From assembly GCF_000513295.1 (NCBI RefSeq), contig NC_023065.1:3518501-3582500 (forward strand): a DNA stretch of 64,000 nucleotides, in the 5' to 3' direction. Below are positions 8,455-16,756 of the stretch, piece by piece. The translations under genes and the position numbers were made by a program. Source of the DNA: Magnetospirillum gryphiswaldense MSR-1 v2 (lineage in GTDB: Bacteria; Pseudomonadota; Alphaproteobacteria; Rhodospirillales; Magnetospirillaceae). Under the pieces are notes generated by a model. The model worked only from the letters and a program-made list of their open reading frames with translations. It was not told where the DNA came from and made no database searches. Within the stretch, counting starts at the first letter, position 1. Each line of letters opens with the position of its first letter.

Positions 8455-9560
8455 AATGCTTGGATCATGGCGGTGACGATGCGCCCAGCGGCGTGACCGT
8501 CCCAGAATTCCGGCACCCGCCCGCGCTTGCCGCCGGTTTCCATGATAGTCCGGGCGGCGGCCAGAATGGCGTCGGAATCCCGACCGACCAGGGTATTGGT
8601 GCCCTCGCTGATGGTGATGGGGCGCTCGGTGTTGTCGCGCAGGGTCAGGCAGGGCACGCCCAAGGCGGTGGTTTCTTCCTGGATGCCGCCCGAATCGGTC
8701 AATACCAGCCGGGCTTGGGCCATCAGTCCCAGCATGGTTAGATAACTGGCCGGCCCCAAGGGCAGGATGGTGCGACCGTCAAGGAAGTGGTCAAAACCGG
8801 CGGCCTGGATGCGGCCCTTGGTGCGCGGATGCAACGGCAGGACCACCGGCAGGGTTTGGCCGATGATGCACAGGCTTTCGAGCAGGCGGCGCAGGATGTC
8901 GGGCTCATCGACGTTGGCGGGGCGGTGCAAGGTGGCGACGGCGAAGGCCGGCGGCGGGGCGAAGCCATGGGCGGCCAGGGTTTGCGTCGGCGGTACCGCC
9001 CAGGGCAGATTGGCCCGCAAGCTGTCGATCATGACATTGCCGACGAAATGGACGCGGGTGGCGGCGATGCCTTCGCCGGTCAGGTTGTCGAGGGCTGCGC
9101 GTTCAGTGGTGAACAGCATGTCCGACATCTGGTCGGTAAGGATGCGGTTGATTTCTTCCGGCATGGTGCGGTCGCCCGAGCGCAGCCCCGCTTCCACATG
9201 CAGCACGGGAACGCCCTTTTTCACCGCCACCAGGGCGCAGGCCAGGGTTGAGTTGACATCCCCAACCACCAGAACCACCGGATTGGCGGTCTGATCGACG
9301 ATGGGTTCGAAACGGCGCATCACTTCGGCGGTCTGGACCGCATGGCTGCCGGATCCCACTTCCAGGTTCACGTCGGGGGCGGGCATGCAGAGCTCGCGGA
9401 AAAAAGCGTCGTTCATTTCTGTATCGTAATGTTGCCCGGTGTGAATCAGGGCCGGGTGAAAACGACCACTGGCGGCCAAGGCGGCGTGTATGGGCGCCAT
9501 CTTCATGTAATTTGGTCGGGCACCGACGATGCATAGAACGTTTTTCAGTGATTTAGGCAT
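8451..9560 (-). CDS. wecB: UDP-N-acetylglucosamine 2-epimerase (non-hydrolysing)
   Basis: Interconverts UDP-GlcNAc and UDP-ManNAc for surface glycan synthesis. The ATG at 9560 gives 369 residues starting MPKSLKNVLCIVGARPNYMK, the family's typical N terminus; longer readings extend into the divergent promoter region. Seen: HTGQHYD, VGDVNSTLA, HVEAGLRSGD, PEEINRILTDQMSD, ATLHRPANVD, LTDSGGIQEE and the uridine-site region ERPITISEGTN. As WbpE/WbpD-like genes are close, a WbpI-type role on a di-N-acetylated uronate is an alternative, but the sequence looks more like WecB/MnaA. Confidence 0.87.
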   Translation of the reverse strand: MPKSLKNVLCIVGARPNYMKMAPIHAALAASGRFHPALIHTGQHYDTEMNDAFFRELCMPAPDVNLEVGSGSHAVQTAEVMRRFEPIVDQTANPVVLVVGDVNSTLACALVAVKKGVPVLHVEAGLRSGDRTMPEEINRILTDQMSDMLFTTERAALDNLTGEGIAATRVHFVGNVMIDSLRANLPWAVPPTQTLAAHGFAPPPAFAVATLHRPANVDEPDILRRLLESLCIIGQTLPVVLPLHPRTKGRIQAAGFDHFLDGRTILPLGPASYLTMLGLMAQARLVLTDSGGIQEETTALGVPCLTLRDNTERPITISEGTNTLVGRDSDAILAAARTIMETGGKRGRVPEFWDGHAAGRIVTAMIQAL

Positions 9561-9702
9561 GCTTGAACGGCTCTGCGACTGAATTTTCGTGCGACCATAC
9601 AGGACCGGCCGGTTGGGTAAAAGGCTCTTCGCCGCGCCGGTTTTCCTTTTGCCGTTTGCCGACACTTGACAGTATATAGCCGATGATTTTCCGAAGGCGG
9701 TC

Positions 9703-11862
9703 ATGAAACAGGTTATCCAAAGCGCCCGCACGGGCAAGCTGTCGCTGAAGCCGGTGCCCGAGCCCAAGGTGCGCGGCGGCACATTGCTGGTGCGCACCGA
9801 GGCCTCGCTGATTTCGGCGGGGACCGAGCGCATGGTCATCGACTTCGCCAAGAAGTCGCTGGCCGGCAAGGCCAAGGAACGCCCGGATCTGGTCAAGAAG
9901 GTGCTCGACAAGGCCCGCCGCGACGGGTTGATGGCCACCTTCAAGGCGGTGATGGCCCGGCTCGACGAGCCGCTGCCCCTGGGCTATTCCGCCGCCGGTC
10001 GGGTGGTGGCCATCGGCGCCGGTCTGGAAGGCGCCTTTCACATCGGCCAGCGCGTGGCCATGGCCGGGGCCGGTCTGGCCAACCATGCCGAGCTGAACGT
10101 GGTGCCGCGCAATCTGGTCGCCGCCATTCCCGACGATGTCAGCGACGACGAGGCCTGTTTCGGCACCCTGGCTGCCATCGCCATGGCCGGTGTACGCAAT
10201 CTGGCGCCGCAATTGGGCGACGTGGTGGCGGTCCTCGGCGTCGGCCTGGTCGGACAGTTGGCGGCGCAATTGCTGGCTTTGTCCGGTGCCCGGGTCATCG
10301 CCATCGACGTTGATGCCCAGCGTCTGGCCCTGGCCAAGGCCAACGGCGCCGAGCTGACCTGGGTCTTGGGTCAAGCTGGCCTGCCGGAAGCGGTGGCGGC
10401 CCTGACCGGCGGGGTGGGCTGTGATGGCGTGCTGATCGCCGCCGCCACCGATTCGTCCGAACCATTGGAACTGGCGGCTGAATTGGCGCGGGACCGCGCG
10501 GCCCTGGTCATGGTCGGCAAGACCGGGACCGAATTCCCCTATGCCGCCTTCATGAAGAAGGAATTGCGCATCATGGTGTCACGGTCCTATGGGCCGGGCC
10601 GCTATGACGAGGATTTCGAGGGGCGTGGTGTCAAATATCCGGTGGGCTGGGTGCGCTGGACCGAATCCGACAATTTGCGTGAATGCGTGCGGCTGATGAG
10701 CCCCAGCTTGCGCCGGCGTTTGGACGTGGGCTCGCTCGTCACCCATCGCTTCGCCTTCGACAAGGCGGAAGACGCCTATGATCTGGTCACCACCCGGCGC
10801 GAGCCCAGCATGGGCGTGGTGCTTAAATACGATAACGAAACAAAACCCGCCGTGGCGCCGGTATTCAATCAGGCGCGTCCCGCCGCCGGGGCGTGCGTGC
10901 TGGGGGTCATCGGTGCCGGCGCCTTTGCCCGCACGGTGCTGCTGCCGGAACTGAAGCGCCTGCCCGGCATCACCTTCCAGACCATCTGCACCACCCGCGG
11001 TCAGACCGCCGACCATGCCGCCCAGGCTTTCGGCTTTGGCCGCGCCACCACCGAAATCGACGACGTGCTCAAGGATCCGGCCATCAACGCCGTGCTGGTG
11101 GCCACGCGGCACTCCAATCACGCCGAGCTGACCGCCCGTTGTCTGGCGGCGGGCAAGTCGGTGATCGTGGAAAAACCGTTGGCGCTGGATCATGCCCAGG
11201 TCAATCAGGTGATCGCCGCGCGCGAGGTCTCGTCCGGCTTCTTCACCGTCGGCTTCAACCGTCGTTTCGCCCCCATGATCGTCGAGGCCGCCTCGCTGCT
11301 GGCCCGCCACCAGGGGGCGAAAATGCTGGTGCTGCGCGTCAATGCCGGGGCGCTGCCGGCGGAAAGCTGGGTCAACGCGGCGGAAGAAGGCGGTGGCCGT
11401 ATTCTGGGTGAGGTCTGCCATTTCATCGATCTGGCCCGCGCCCTGGCGGCATCGCCCATTCTCAGCGTCCAGGCCGATGCCGCCCAGGTCAGCCAGGGCG
11501 GCTGCGACGATCTGACCGTGACCCTGGCGTTCCGGGATGGTTCGCTGGCCACCATTATCTACACCGCCCAAGGCGACTCAGCCTTCTCCAAGGAACGCTT
11601 CGAGTGTTTCGCAGGTGGAACAGTCATCGCTATCGACAATTTCCTCACCCTATCGATCACTGAGAATGGGCGCACCAGCGTGCGCAAGGCCAAGATGGGG
11701 CAGGATAAGGGCCATCGGGCCGAACTGGCCGCCTTTGCCGCCGCCGTCGCCGCCGGCGGTCCAGCCCCGGTGGACGAGGCCGAGTTGGTAGAAACGGCGC
11801 GGGCCACCATTGCCGTGCTCGAGTCCTTGCGCGAAGGACGGCGGATCGTTTTGGGGGATTGA
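9703..11862 (+). CDS. Bi-domain oxidoreductase: zinc-type alcohol dehydrogenase fused to Gfo/Idh/MocA domain
   Basis: 719 residues. The first ~370 are a medium-chain dehydrogenase (GYSAAGRVVAIGAG, GQRVAMAG, and the Rossmann stretch VAVLGVGLVGQLAAQLLAL). After a short linker at about residue 395 comes a second Rossmann fold, VLGVIGAGAFARTVLLPEL, with VIVEKPLALD, GFNRRFAP and EVCHFIDLA, the hallmark of Gfo/Idh/MocA enzymes. Such two-domain proteins occur in O-antigen and exopolysaccharide clusters, where a nucleotide-sugar or lipid-linked sugar is the presumed substrate; the reaction is not established. It begins a plus-strand operon, overlapping the next gene by one base (TGATG). Confidence 0.85.
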   Translation: MKQVIQSARTGKLSLKPVPEPKVRGGTLLVRTEASLISAGTERMVIDFAKKSLAGKAKERPDLVKKVLDKARRDGLMATFKAVMARLDEPLPLGYSAAGRVVAIGAGLEGAFHIGQRVAMAGAGLANHAELNVVPRNLVAAIPDDVSDDEACFGTLAAIAMAGVRNLAPQLGDVVAVLGVGLVGQLAAQLLALSGARVIAIDVDAQRLALAKANGAELTWVLGQAGLPEAVAALTGGVGCDGVLIAAATDSSEPLELAAELARDRAALVMVGKTGTEFPYAAFMKKELRIMVSRSYGPGRYDEDFEGRGVKYPVGWVRWTESDNLRECVRLMSPSLRRRLDVGSLVTHRFAFDKAEDAYDLVTTRREPSMGVVLKYDNETKPAVAPVFNQARPAAGACVLGVIGAGAFARTVLLPELKRLPGITFQTICTTRGQTADHAAQAFGFGRATTEIDDVLKDPAINAVLVATRHSNHAELTARCLAAGKSVIVEKPLALDHAQVNQVIAAREVSSGFFTVGFNRRFAPMIVEAASLLARHQGAKMLVLRVNAGALPAESWVNAAEEGGGRILGEVCHFIDLARALAASPILSVQADAAQVSQGGCDDLTVTLAFRDGSLATIIYTAQGDSAFSKERFECFAGGTVIAIDNFLTLSITENGRTSVRKAKMGQDKGHRAELAAFAAAVAAGGPAPVDEAELVETARATIAVLESLREGRRIVLGD

Positions 11863-12836
11863 TGGACCTCTTGGTGCAGATGGGGGGTGGCTTGGCCCTG
11901 GCCGCCTTTGCCCTGACGGTGCTGGCCACCCGTCGGGTGCTGACCTATTTGCGCCAACGGCAAATCCTGGATTTGCCCAACGAGCGCTCCAGCCACAGCT
12001 TGCCGACGCCGCGCGGCGGCGGTTTGGCGACGACGCCGGTGATGGTGCTGGCTTTGCTGGCCTTGCCCGATTTCCGCTTGCTCGCGGTCGGCGCGGTGGG
12101 GCTGCTGATCATATCCTGGGTCGACGATCGCAAGGGTTTGCCGCCCTTGCCGCGCTTCGCCGCCCAGGCGGTGGTGGTTGCCGTCTTTTTGCTGCTGTTG
12201 CCGGCGGAAAGTCTGGTGTTCCAGGGCGTGCTGCCGGCTTGGGCCGATCACCTGCTGGCCGGGCTGTGTTGGCTGTGGTTCGTCAATCTGTACAATTTTA
12301 TGGACGGCATCGACGGCATTACCGGGATCGAAACGGTTTCGCTGGGACTCGGTATCGCCCTGGTCGGCGGGGTGGCGGTGGCGGCGCCCGGCTTGACCGT
12401 CGCCGCTGTCGCCGCCGGTTTCTTGCTGTTCAACTGGCATCCGGCCAAATTGTTTTTGGGCGATTCCGGCTCGGTGCCGTTCGGGTATGTGCTGGGCGGG
12501 TTGCTGATTCTGCTGGCGGTTCACGGCCAATTGGCCGCAGCCCTGATCCTGCCGGCTTATTATCTGGCCGATTCCACCATCACCATCACCCGCCGCGCCC
12601 TGGCCGGTGAGAAAATCTGGCAGCCGCACCGTCGGCATTTTTATCAACGGGCGGTGCAAGGCGGTAAGCGCCACGATCAGGTGGCCCTGGCCATCGCCCT
12701 CGGCAACGCCGCTTTGGTCGGCTGCGCCGTGCTGGCCACCGGCAATCAGGTCGCACTCGGCGGCGGGCTGGCGGTTTTGACGGTGGGGGTTTTACTGATG
12801 CTGTTGCAATGGTGGTCGCGGGGGGCTGGGGCATGA
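11862..12836 (+). CDS. Family 4 glycosyltransferase: undecaprenyl-phosphate sugar-1-phosphate transferase (WecA/WbpL-like)
   Basis: Starts glycan assembly by moving an N-acetyl sugar-1-phosphate from UDP to undecaprenyl phosphate. The 324 residues form about ten membrane helices with the family's cytoplasmic motifs: HSLPTPRGGG, SWVDDRKGLPPLPR with the Asp pair, NLYNFMDGIDGITG, FLGDSGSVPFGY, and QPHRRHFYQR with the His-rich loop. The ATG at 11862 overlaps the preceding stop; a TTG three bases earlier is possible. With an epimerase and ManC downstream, it fits the WbpL-type initiating enzyme. Confidence 0.88.
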   Translation: MDLLVQMGGGLALAAFALTVLATRRVLTYLRQRQILDLPNERSSHSLPTPRGGGLATTPVMVLALLALPDFRLLAVGAVGLLIISWVDDRKGLPPLPRFAAQAVVVAVFLLLLPAESLVFQGVLPAWADHLLAGLCWLWFVNLYNFMDGIDGITGIETVSLGLGIALVGGVAVAAPGLTVAAVAAGFLLFNWHPAKLFLGDSGSVPFGYVLGGLLILLAVHGQLAAALILPAYYLADSTITITRRALAGEKIWQPHRRHFYQRAVQGGKRHDQVALAIALGNAALVGCAVLATGNQVALGGGLAVLTVGVLLMLLQWWSRGAGA

Positions 12837-13753
12837 AAATTCTGGTCACCGGGGCCAGCGGCTTCGTCGGAGCGCGGCTGGTGGCGGAATTGTTGCGCCG
12901 GGGCCATCAGGTGGTGGCACCCATGCGGTCGCCTCGGCCCTGGGCCGGGGTGGACACCCCGGCCATCGGCGATCTGGGACCGGATACCGATTGGTCGGTG
13001 GTTTTGTCCGGCTGCGACGCGGTGGTCCACAGCGCCGCCCGCGCCCATGTTCTTGATGATAAATCCGCCGATCCGTTGGCTTTGTTCCGTCGGGTCAACC
13101 GTGACGGCACCCTGCATCTGGCCCAACAGGCGCGTCAGGCCGGGGTCAGGCATTTCCTGTTCATCAGCACCATCAAGGTCAACGGCGAAAGCACGCCGCC
13201 CGATCGCCCGTTTCGGGCCGAAGACGCGGTCAATCCGCAAGATGCTTACGGCATGGCCAAGGCCGAGGCGGAAGCGGGTCTGCGCGCCCTGGACGGCATG
13301 GTCCTGACCATCCTGCGCCCGCCCTTGGTGCATGGGCCGGGGGCCAAGGGCAATCTGGCGGTGTTGATCAAGGCCATCGCCAAGGGAATACCCTTGCCGT
13401 TGGCGCTGATGCGCAACCGGCGTTCCATGGTCGGCGTCGATAATCTGGCCGATGCGGTGGCTTTCTTGGTCGATCATCGTCCGGCGGGAACGTTTCTGGT
13501 CCGAGACGATGGCGATTTGTCCACCGCTCAACTGATTCGGACCCTGGCCGCGGCCATGGGGCGGTCGCCGCTTCTGCTGCCGGTGCCGCCGATTCTGCTG
13601 ACCTTAGCCGCCCGCGTGCTGGGCCGCCGGGCTCTGGCTGAGCGGGTGTTGGGCTCGTTGCTGGTGGACGACACCCCCTTGCGCGCCTTAGGCTGGACGC
13701 CGCCACTTTCCTTGCCGGCGGGCTTGGCCCGCATGATCCGGGACGACCGATGA
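12833..13753 (+). CDS. NAD-dependent epimerase/dehydratase (short-chain sugar-nucleotide enzyme)
   Basis: Extended short-chain dehydrogenase of 306 residues starting MKILVTGASGFVGARL, the Rossmann nucleotide-binding glycine motif. FISTIKVNGE and AYGMAKAEAE supply the Ser/Thr and YxxxK catalytic elements, followed by LRPPLVHGPGAKGN. It is close in style to WbpV/WbpK and UDP-glucose 4-epimerases, which make the sugar nucleotide used by the adjacent GT4 enzyme. It overlaps both neighbours by four bases (ATGA). Whether it epimerises or reduces at C4 cannot be told. Confidence 0.83.
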   Translation: MKILVTGASGFVGARLVAELLRRGHQVVAPMRSPRPWAGVDTPAIGDLGPDTDWSVVLSGCDAVVHSAARAHVLDDKSADPLALFRRVNRDGTLHLAQQARQAGVRHFLFISTIKVNGESTPPDRPFRAEDAVNPQDAYGMAKAEAEAGLRALDGMVLTILRPPLVHGPGAKGNLAVLIKAIAKGIPLPLALMRNRRSMVGVDNLADAVAFLVDHRPAGTFLVRDDGDLSTAQLIRTLAAAMGRSPLLLPVPPILLTLAARVLGRRALAERVLGSLLVDDTPLRALGWTPPLSLPAGLARMIRDDR

Positions 13754-15141
13754 AGCAATATCCAGAGACCCTGATTCCCGTCATTCTGTCCGGTGGTGCC
13801 GGTACCCGGCTATGGCCGCTGTCGCGGGAACTGCGGCCCAAGCAATTGCTGAAGCTGAACTCTGACCAGAGCCTGTTGCAGGAAACGGCGGGACGCCTGG
13901 GCGGGCGGCCCATGGTGGTGTGTAACCAGGAACATCGTTTCATCGTCGCCGAGCAATTACGCGAGCTGGAGATGGAGCCACGCGCCATCGTCATCGAGCC
14001 GGTGGGACGCAACACGGCGCCGGCGGTGGCGGTCACCGCCTTGCTGGCCGCGCCCGAGGCATTGCTGCTGGTGATGCCGTCCGACCATCAGGTGCGTGAC
14101 GTCGCCGCTTTCCACCAGGCAGTGGATCAGGCGATCCCCTTGGCCCAAGCCGGCCAGTTGGTGACCTTCGGCATCCAGCCGACCGAGGCCAATACCGGCT
14201 ATGGCTATATCAAGTGCGGAGATGGTTTCGCAGTCGAAAAGTTTGTCGAAAAGCCCGACCGGGCGACGGCGGAAGCCTATCTCGCCTCGGGCAGTTATCT
14301 GTGGAATGCTGGCATCTTCCTGTTTCAGGCCAAGACCTATCTGGAGGAATTGGTCGCCCAGCATCCGGCCATGGTCGAGCAATGCCGCGCAGCCCTGGAT
14401 CAGGGAGGCTCGGATCTGTTCTTTTTCCGTCTGGCGGAAGAACCTTTTGCCGCCATCAGCGGCCAAAGCATCGACTATGCGGTGATGGAAAACACCAGCC
14501 GTGCCGCCGTGGTGCCGGTGGACATGGGATGGTCTGATATCGGCTCGTGGTCGGCGCTGTGGCAGGAAAGCCCGCACGACGGCAATGGCAACGTGCTGTT
14601 GGGCGACGTCATCGCCGAAGGTGTGGATAATTGCTATGTGCGCGCCGACGATCGACTGGTTGCCGCCATCGGCGTGCGCGACCTGATCGTGGTGGCCACC
14701 GATGATGCCGTGTTGGTGGCCGACAAAGCCCATGACCAGGACGTGAAGAAGGTGGTGGAGCGGCTGAAGGCGGTGGGCCGGTCCGAGGCCAGCCAAGGCA
14801 GCCGCACTTGGCGGCCCTGGGGCTGGTTTCAGACCATCGACGACGGCCATCGCTATCGGGTCAAGCACATCCAGGTCAATCCGGGGGCGAAATTATCCCT
14901 GCAAAAGCACTGGCATCGTTCGGAACATTGGGTGGTGGTCACTGGCACCGCCCTGGTCACCTGTGGCGACAGCACTTTTACCTTGCGGGAAAACGAATCG
15001 ACCTTCATTCCCGCCGGGACGGTGCACCGTCTGGAAAATCCCGGCAAGCTGCCGCTCAGGATGATCGAGGTGCAGTCGGGTGAATATGTGGGGGAAGACG
15101 ATATCGTCCGCATCGATGATGATTATGGGCGTATTATCTGA
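13750..15141 (+). CDS. manC: Mannose-1-phosphate guanylyltransferase / mannose-6-phosphate isomerase
   Basis: Bifunctional type II enzyme giving GDP-mannose precursors. The N-terminal nucleotidyltransferase shows ILSGGAGTRLWPLSRE, then VIEPVGRNTAPAVA and FVEKPDRATAEAYL. The C-terminal cupin domain, from about residue 350, shows KHWHRSEHWVVVTGTA, AGTVHRLENPG and EVQSGEYVGEDDIVR, the isomerase half. Its length of 463 residues matches AlgA/CpsB. It closes the four-gene overlapping operon begun at 9703 and implies mannose, rhamnose, fucose or a derived sugar in the glycan. Confidence 0.93.
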   Translation: MKQYPETLIPVILSGGAGTRLWPLSRELRPKQLLKLNSDQSLLQETAGRLGGRPMVVCNQEHRFIVAEQLRELEMEPRAIVIEPVGRNTAPAVAVTALLAAPEALLLVMPSDHQVRDVAAFHQAVDQAIPLAQAGQLVTFGIQPTEANTGYGYIKCGDGFAVEKFVEKPDRATAEAYLASGSYLWNAGIFLFQAKTYLEELVAQHPAMVEQCRAALDQGGSDLFFFRLAEEPFAAISGQSIDYAVMENTSRAAVVPVDMGWSDIGSWSALWQESPHDGNGNVLLGDVIAEGVDNCYVRADDRLVAAIGVRDLIVVATDDAVLVADKAHDQDVKKVVERLKAVGRSEASQGSRTWRPWGWFQTIDDGHRYRVKHIQVNPGAKLSLQKHWHRSEHWVVVTGTALVTCGDSTFTLRENESTFIPAGTVHRLENPGKLPLRMIEVQSGEYVGEDDIVRIDDDYGRII

Positions 15142-15154
15142 ATGCTGATTAAGT

Positions 15155-15182
15155 TTGACCCAGGTGGCCCCGATAGCATATT
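15155..15182 (+). promoter_or_regulatory. Possible promoter before the radical SAM gene
   Basis: TTGACC at 15155-15160 and CATATT at 15177-15182, 16 bases apart, fit a housekeeping promoter with two mismatches in the -10. An AT-rich leader of about 45 bases follows. It sits where base composition drops, suggesting separate transcription of the AT-richer genes downstream. No expression evidence. Confidence 0.3.
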
Positions 15183-15229
15183 CAACAGTTGGGAAGAGCT
15201 TTAATTATCTTATTTTTCATAAGGTTAAG

Positions 15230-16753
15230 ATGGATCGGCAGCGAATCATTCTGATTTATCCGGAACAGGGTTTTTCTGGTAACTATGTCCGGCATATGCC
15301 GCTGAGCCTGCTTTATGCCGCCGCGGAGGTGGTCAAGGCTGGGTTTGACGTTCAAATCCTCGATACCCGCGTGGTCCAGGATTGGGCGATCCGTCTGGCA
15401 CGCCTGCTGCGTGAGCAGCCGACTTTGTGCGTGGGAATCAGCGTCATGTCGGGACGGCCCATCGCCAACGCCATCGCCATCGGACGCAAGGTTAAGGCGT
15501 TGGCGCCGAATGTGCCGGTGGTGTGGGGCGGGCCGCATGCCACTTTTTATCCGGCCAGTATCCTGGAAGAGCCCAGTTGTGATTACGTCGTGTCGGGTTA
15601 CGCCTCGTCCAGTTTCCATAAATTAGCCCAAGCCCTGAATGGTCATCTCCCCGTGGATCTGGTCCCCGGCCTGTCCTGGCGCCAGGATGGTGAAGTCCGG
15701 CAAACTCAGGCCGAGGACAAGAAGTTCGAGTCCATTCCCTGGCAGGATGTCCCCTATCACCTGATCGAGGATTATTCCGTTTATGGTCAGGTCGATCAGG
15801 ATCGGCGAATTTTTTCCATGTATTCGGCCTTGGGCTGTCCGTATAAATGCTCGTTCTGCTCGTCGCCGGCGCAATATGCTCCCATTGAGGGTAAGAAGTG
15901 GGTGCCGCTCGACGCGAAAGATGTCGTCGATCATATCCAGTTCGTGGTCGAACGTTATCAGGCCAATTACATCTACTTCATCGATGATGACAGCTTCCCC
16001 AAGCTTGACCATGTCCGGTTGGTCATCGAGGAAATCCGCCGGCGTGAGTTGCCTGTAAGGCTAGGGTTCCGCGGGGCGCGCATTAACGAAATCAAACGCA
16101 TGAGCGATGATTTCCTGACCATGCTGGCGGAAGCGGGCACGGATATCCTACACATTGGGGCCGAAAGTGGGTCAGATCGGATTCTAAAACTGATCCGCAA
16201 GGATTGTACCGCCGAAGACATCGTCGAAATCAATCAAAAGCTGGCCCGGCATCCGGAAATCACCGCCGCCTACAATTTCCTTATGGGTGTGCCGACCGAA
16301 ACCTTGGATGAGTTGAAGCTGACTCGCGACCTGATGTTGCAACTGGTCAGGGATCATCCCAATTGCATCATCTTCCCACCCAACAAGTTCCGTCCGCTGC
16401 CGGGCACCGAGCTTTATGACGTGGCGGCGCGGGAGTGGGGCTATCGTATGCCGGAAAGCTTGGCGGAATGGGCCAATATCGAGGTCGAGGCTAAAGCCAA
16501 CAGCAACTGGTATCCGCCGGGAATGGAGCGGTTTTTCAATTTGATGCTGATCTCGTCCTATTTCATCGACAACAAGGTGATGAAGGTCAGCCGCGGGAAG
16601 ACCGCTTTTTTCAAGTTTGCCCGTATTCTAAACTTTCTGTATCGACCGATCGCTTTGTTCCGACTTCGTTATGGAATCACCTTCGCCTTGGTCGAGTATA
16701 CGGGATACCGTCTGTTGACCCGTTTGCTGTCACGCTCGGGCAGCGGCGGCTGA
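15230..16753 (+). CDS. Cobalamin-binding radical SAM protein
   Basis: 507 residues from the ATG at 15230. A B12-binding Rossmann-like domain comes first (IILIYPEQG, SLLYAAAEVVKAGFDVQILDT, VWGGPHATFYP). The radical SAM barrel has the 4Fe-4S cysteines as CPYKCSFC (C203, C207, C210), then FIDDDSFPK, IGAESGSDRIL and PLPGTELYDVA. Such proteins perform methylations or rearrangements; here, between manC and amidotransferase genes, it may modify a glycan or lipid precursor. A TTG start at 15155 would add 25 residues, but the family begins at the KIxLIxP-like strand. No cognate substrate is visible. Confidence 0.87.
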   Translation: MDRQRIILIYPEQGFSGNYVRHMPLSLLYAAAEVVKAGFDVQILDTRVVQDWAIRLARLLREQPTLCVGISVMSGRPIANAIAIGRKVKALAPNVPVVWGGPHATFYPASILEEPSCDYVVSGYASSSFHKLAQALNGHLPVDLVPGLSWRQDGEVRQTQAEDKKFESIPWQDVPYHLIEDYSVYGQVDQDRRIFSMYSALGCPYKCSFCSSPAQYAPIEGKKWVPLDAKDVVDHIQFVVERYQANYIYFIDDDSFPKLDHVRLVIEEIRRRELPVRLGFRGARINEIKRMSDDFLTMLAEAGTDILHIGAESGSDRILKLIRKDCTAEDIVEINQKLARHPEITAAYNFLMGVPTETLDELKLTRDLMLQLVRDHPNCIIFPPNKFRPLPGTELYDVAAREWGYRMPESLAEWANIEVEAKANSNWYPPGMERFFNLMLISSYFIDNKVMKVSRGKTAFFKFARILNFLYRPIALFRLRYGITFALVEYTGYRLLTRLLSRSGSGG

Positions 16754-16756
16754 CCC

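Noticed and set aside
9666..9694. TTGACA at 9666-9671 as the -35 box of the oxidoreductase operon
   Set aside because: At 16-18 bases downstream there is no acceptable -10 sequence, and TATATAG is too close. Direction cannot be decided.
9561..9944. N-terminal extension of the WecB-type epimerase to 9944
   Set aside because: The extension overlaps the start of the divergent oxidoreductase and has no family similarity; MPKSLKNVLCIVGARP is the natural start.
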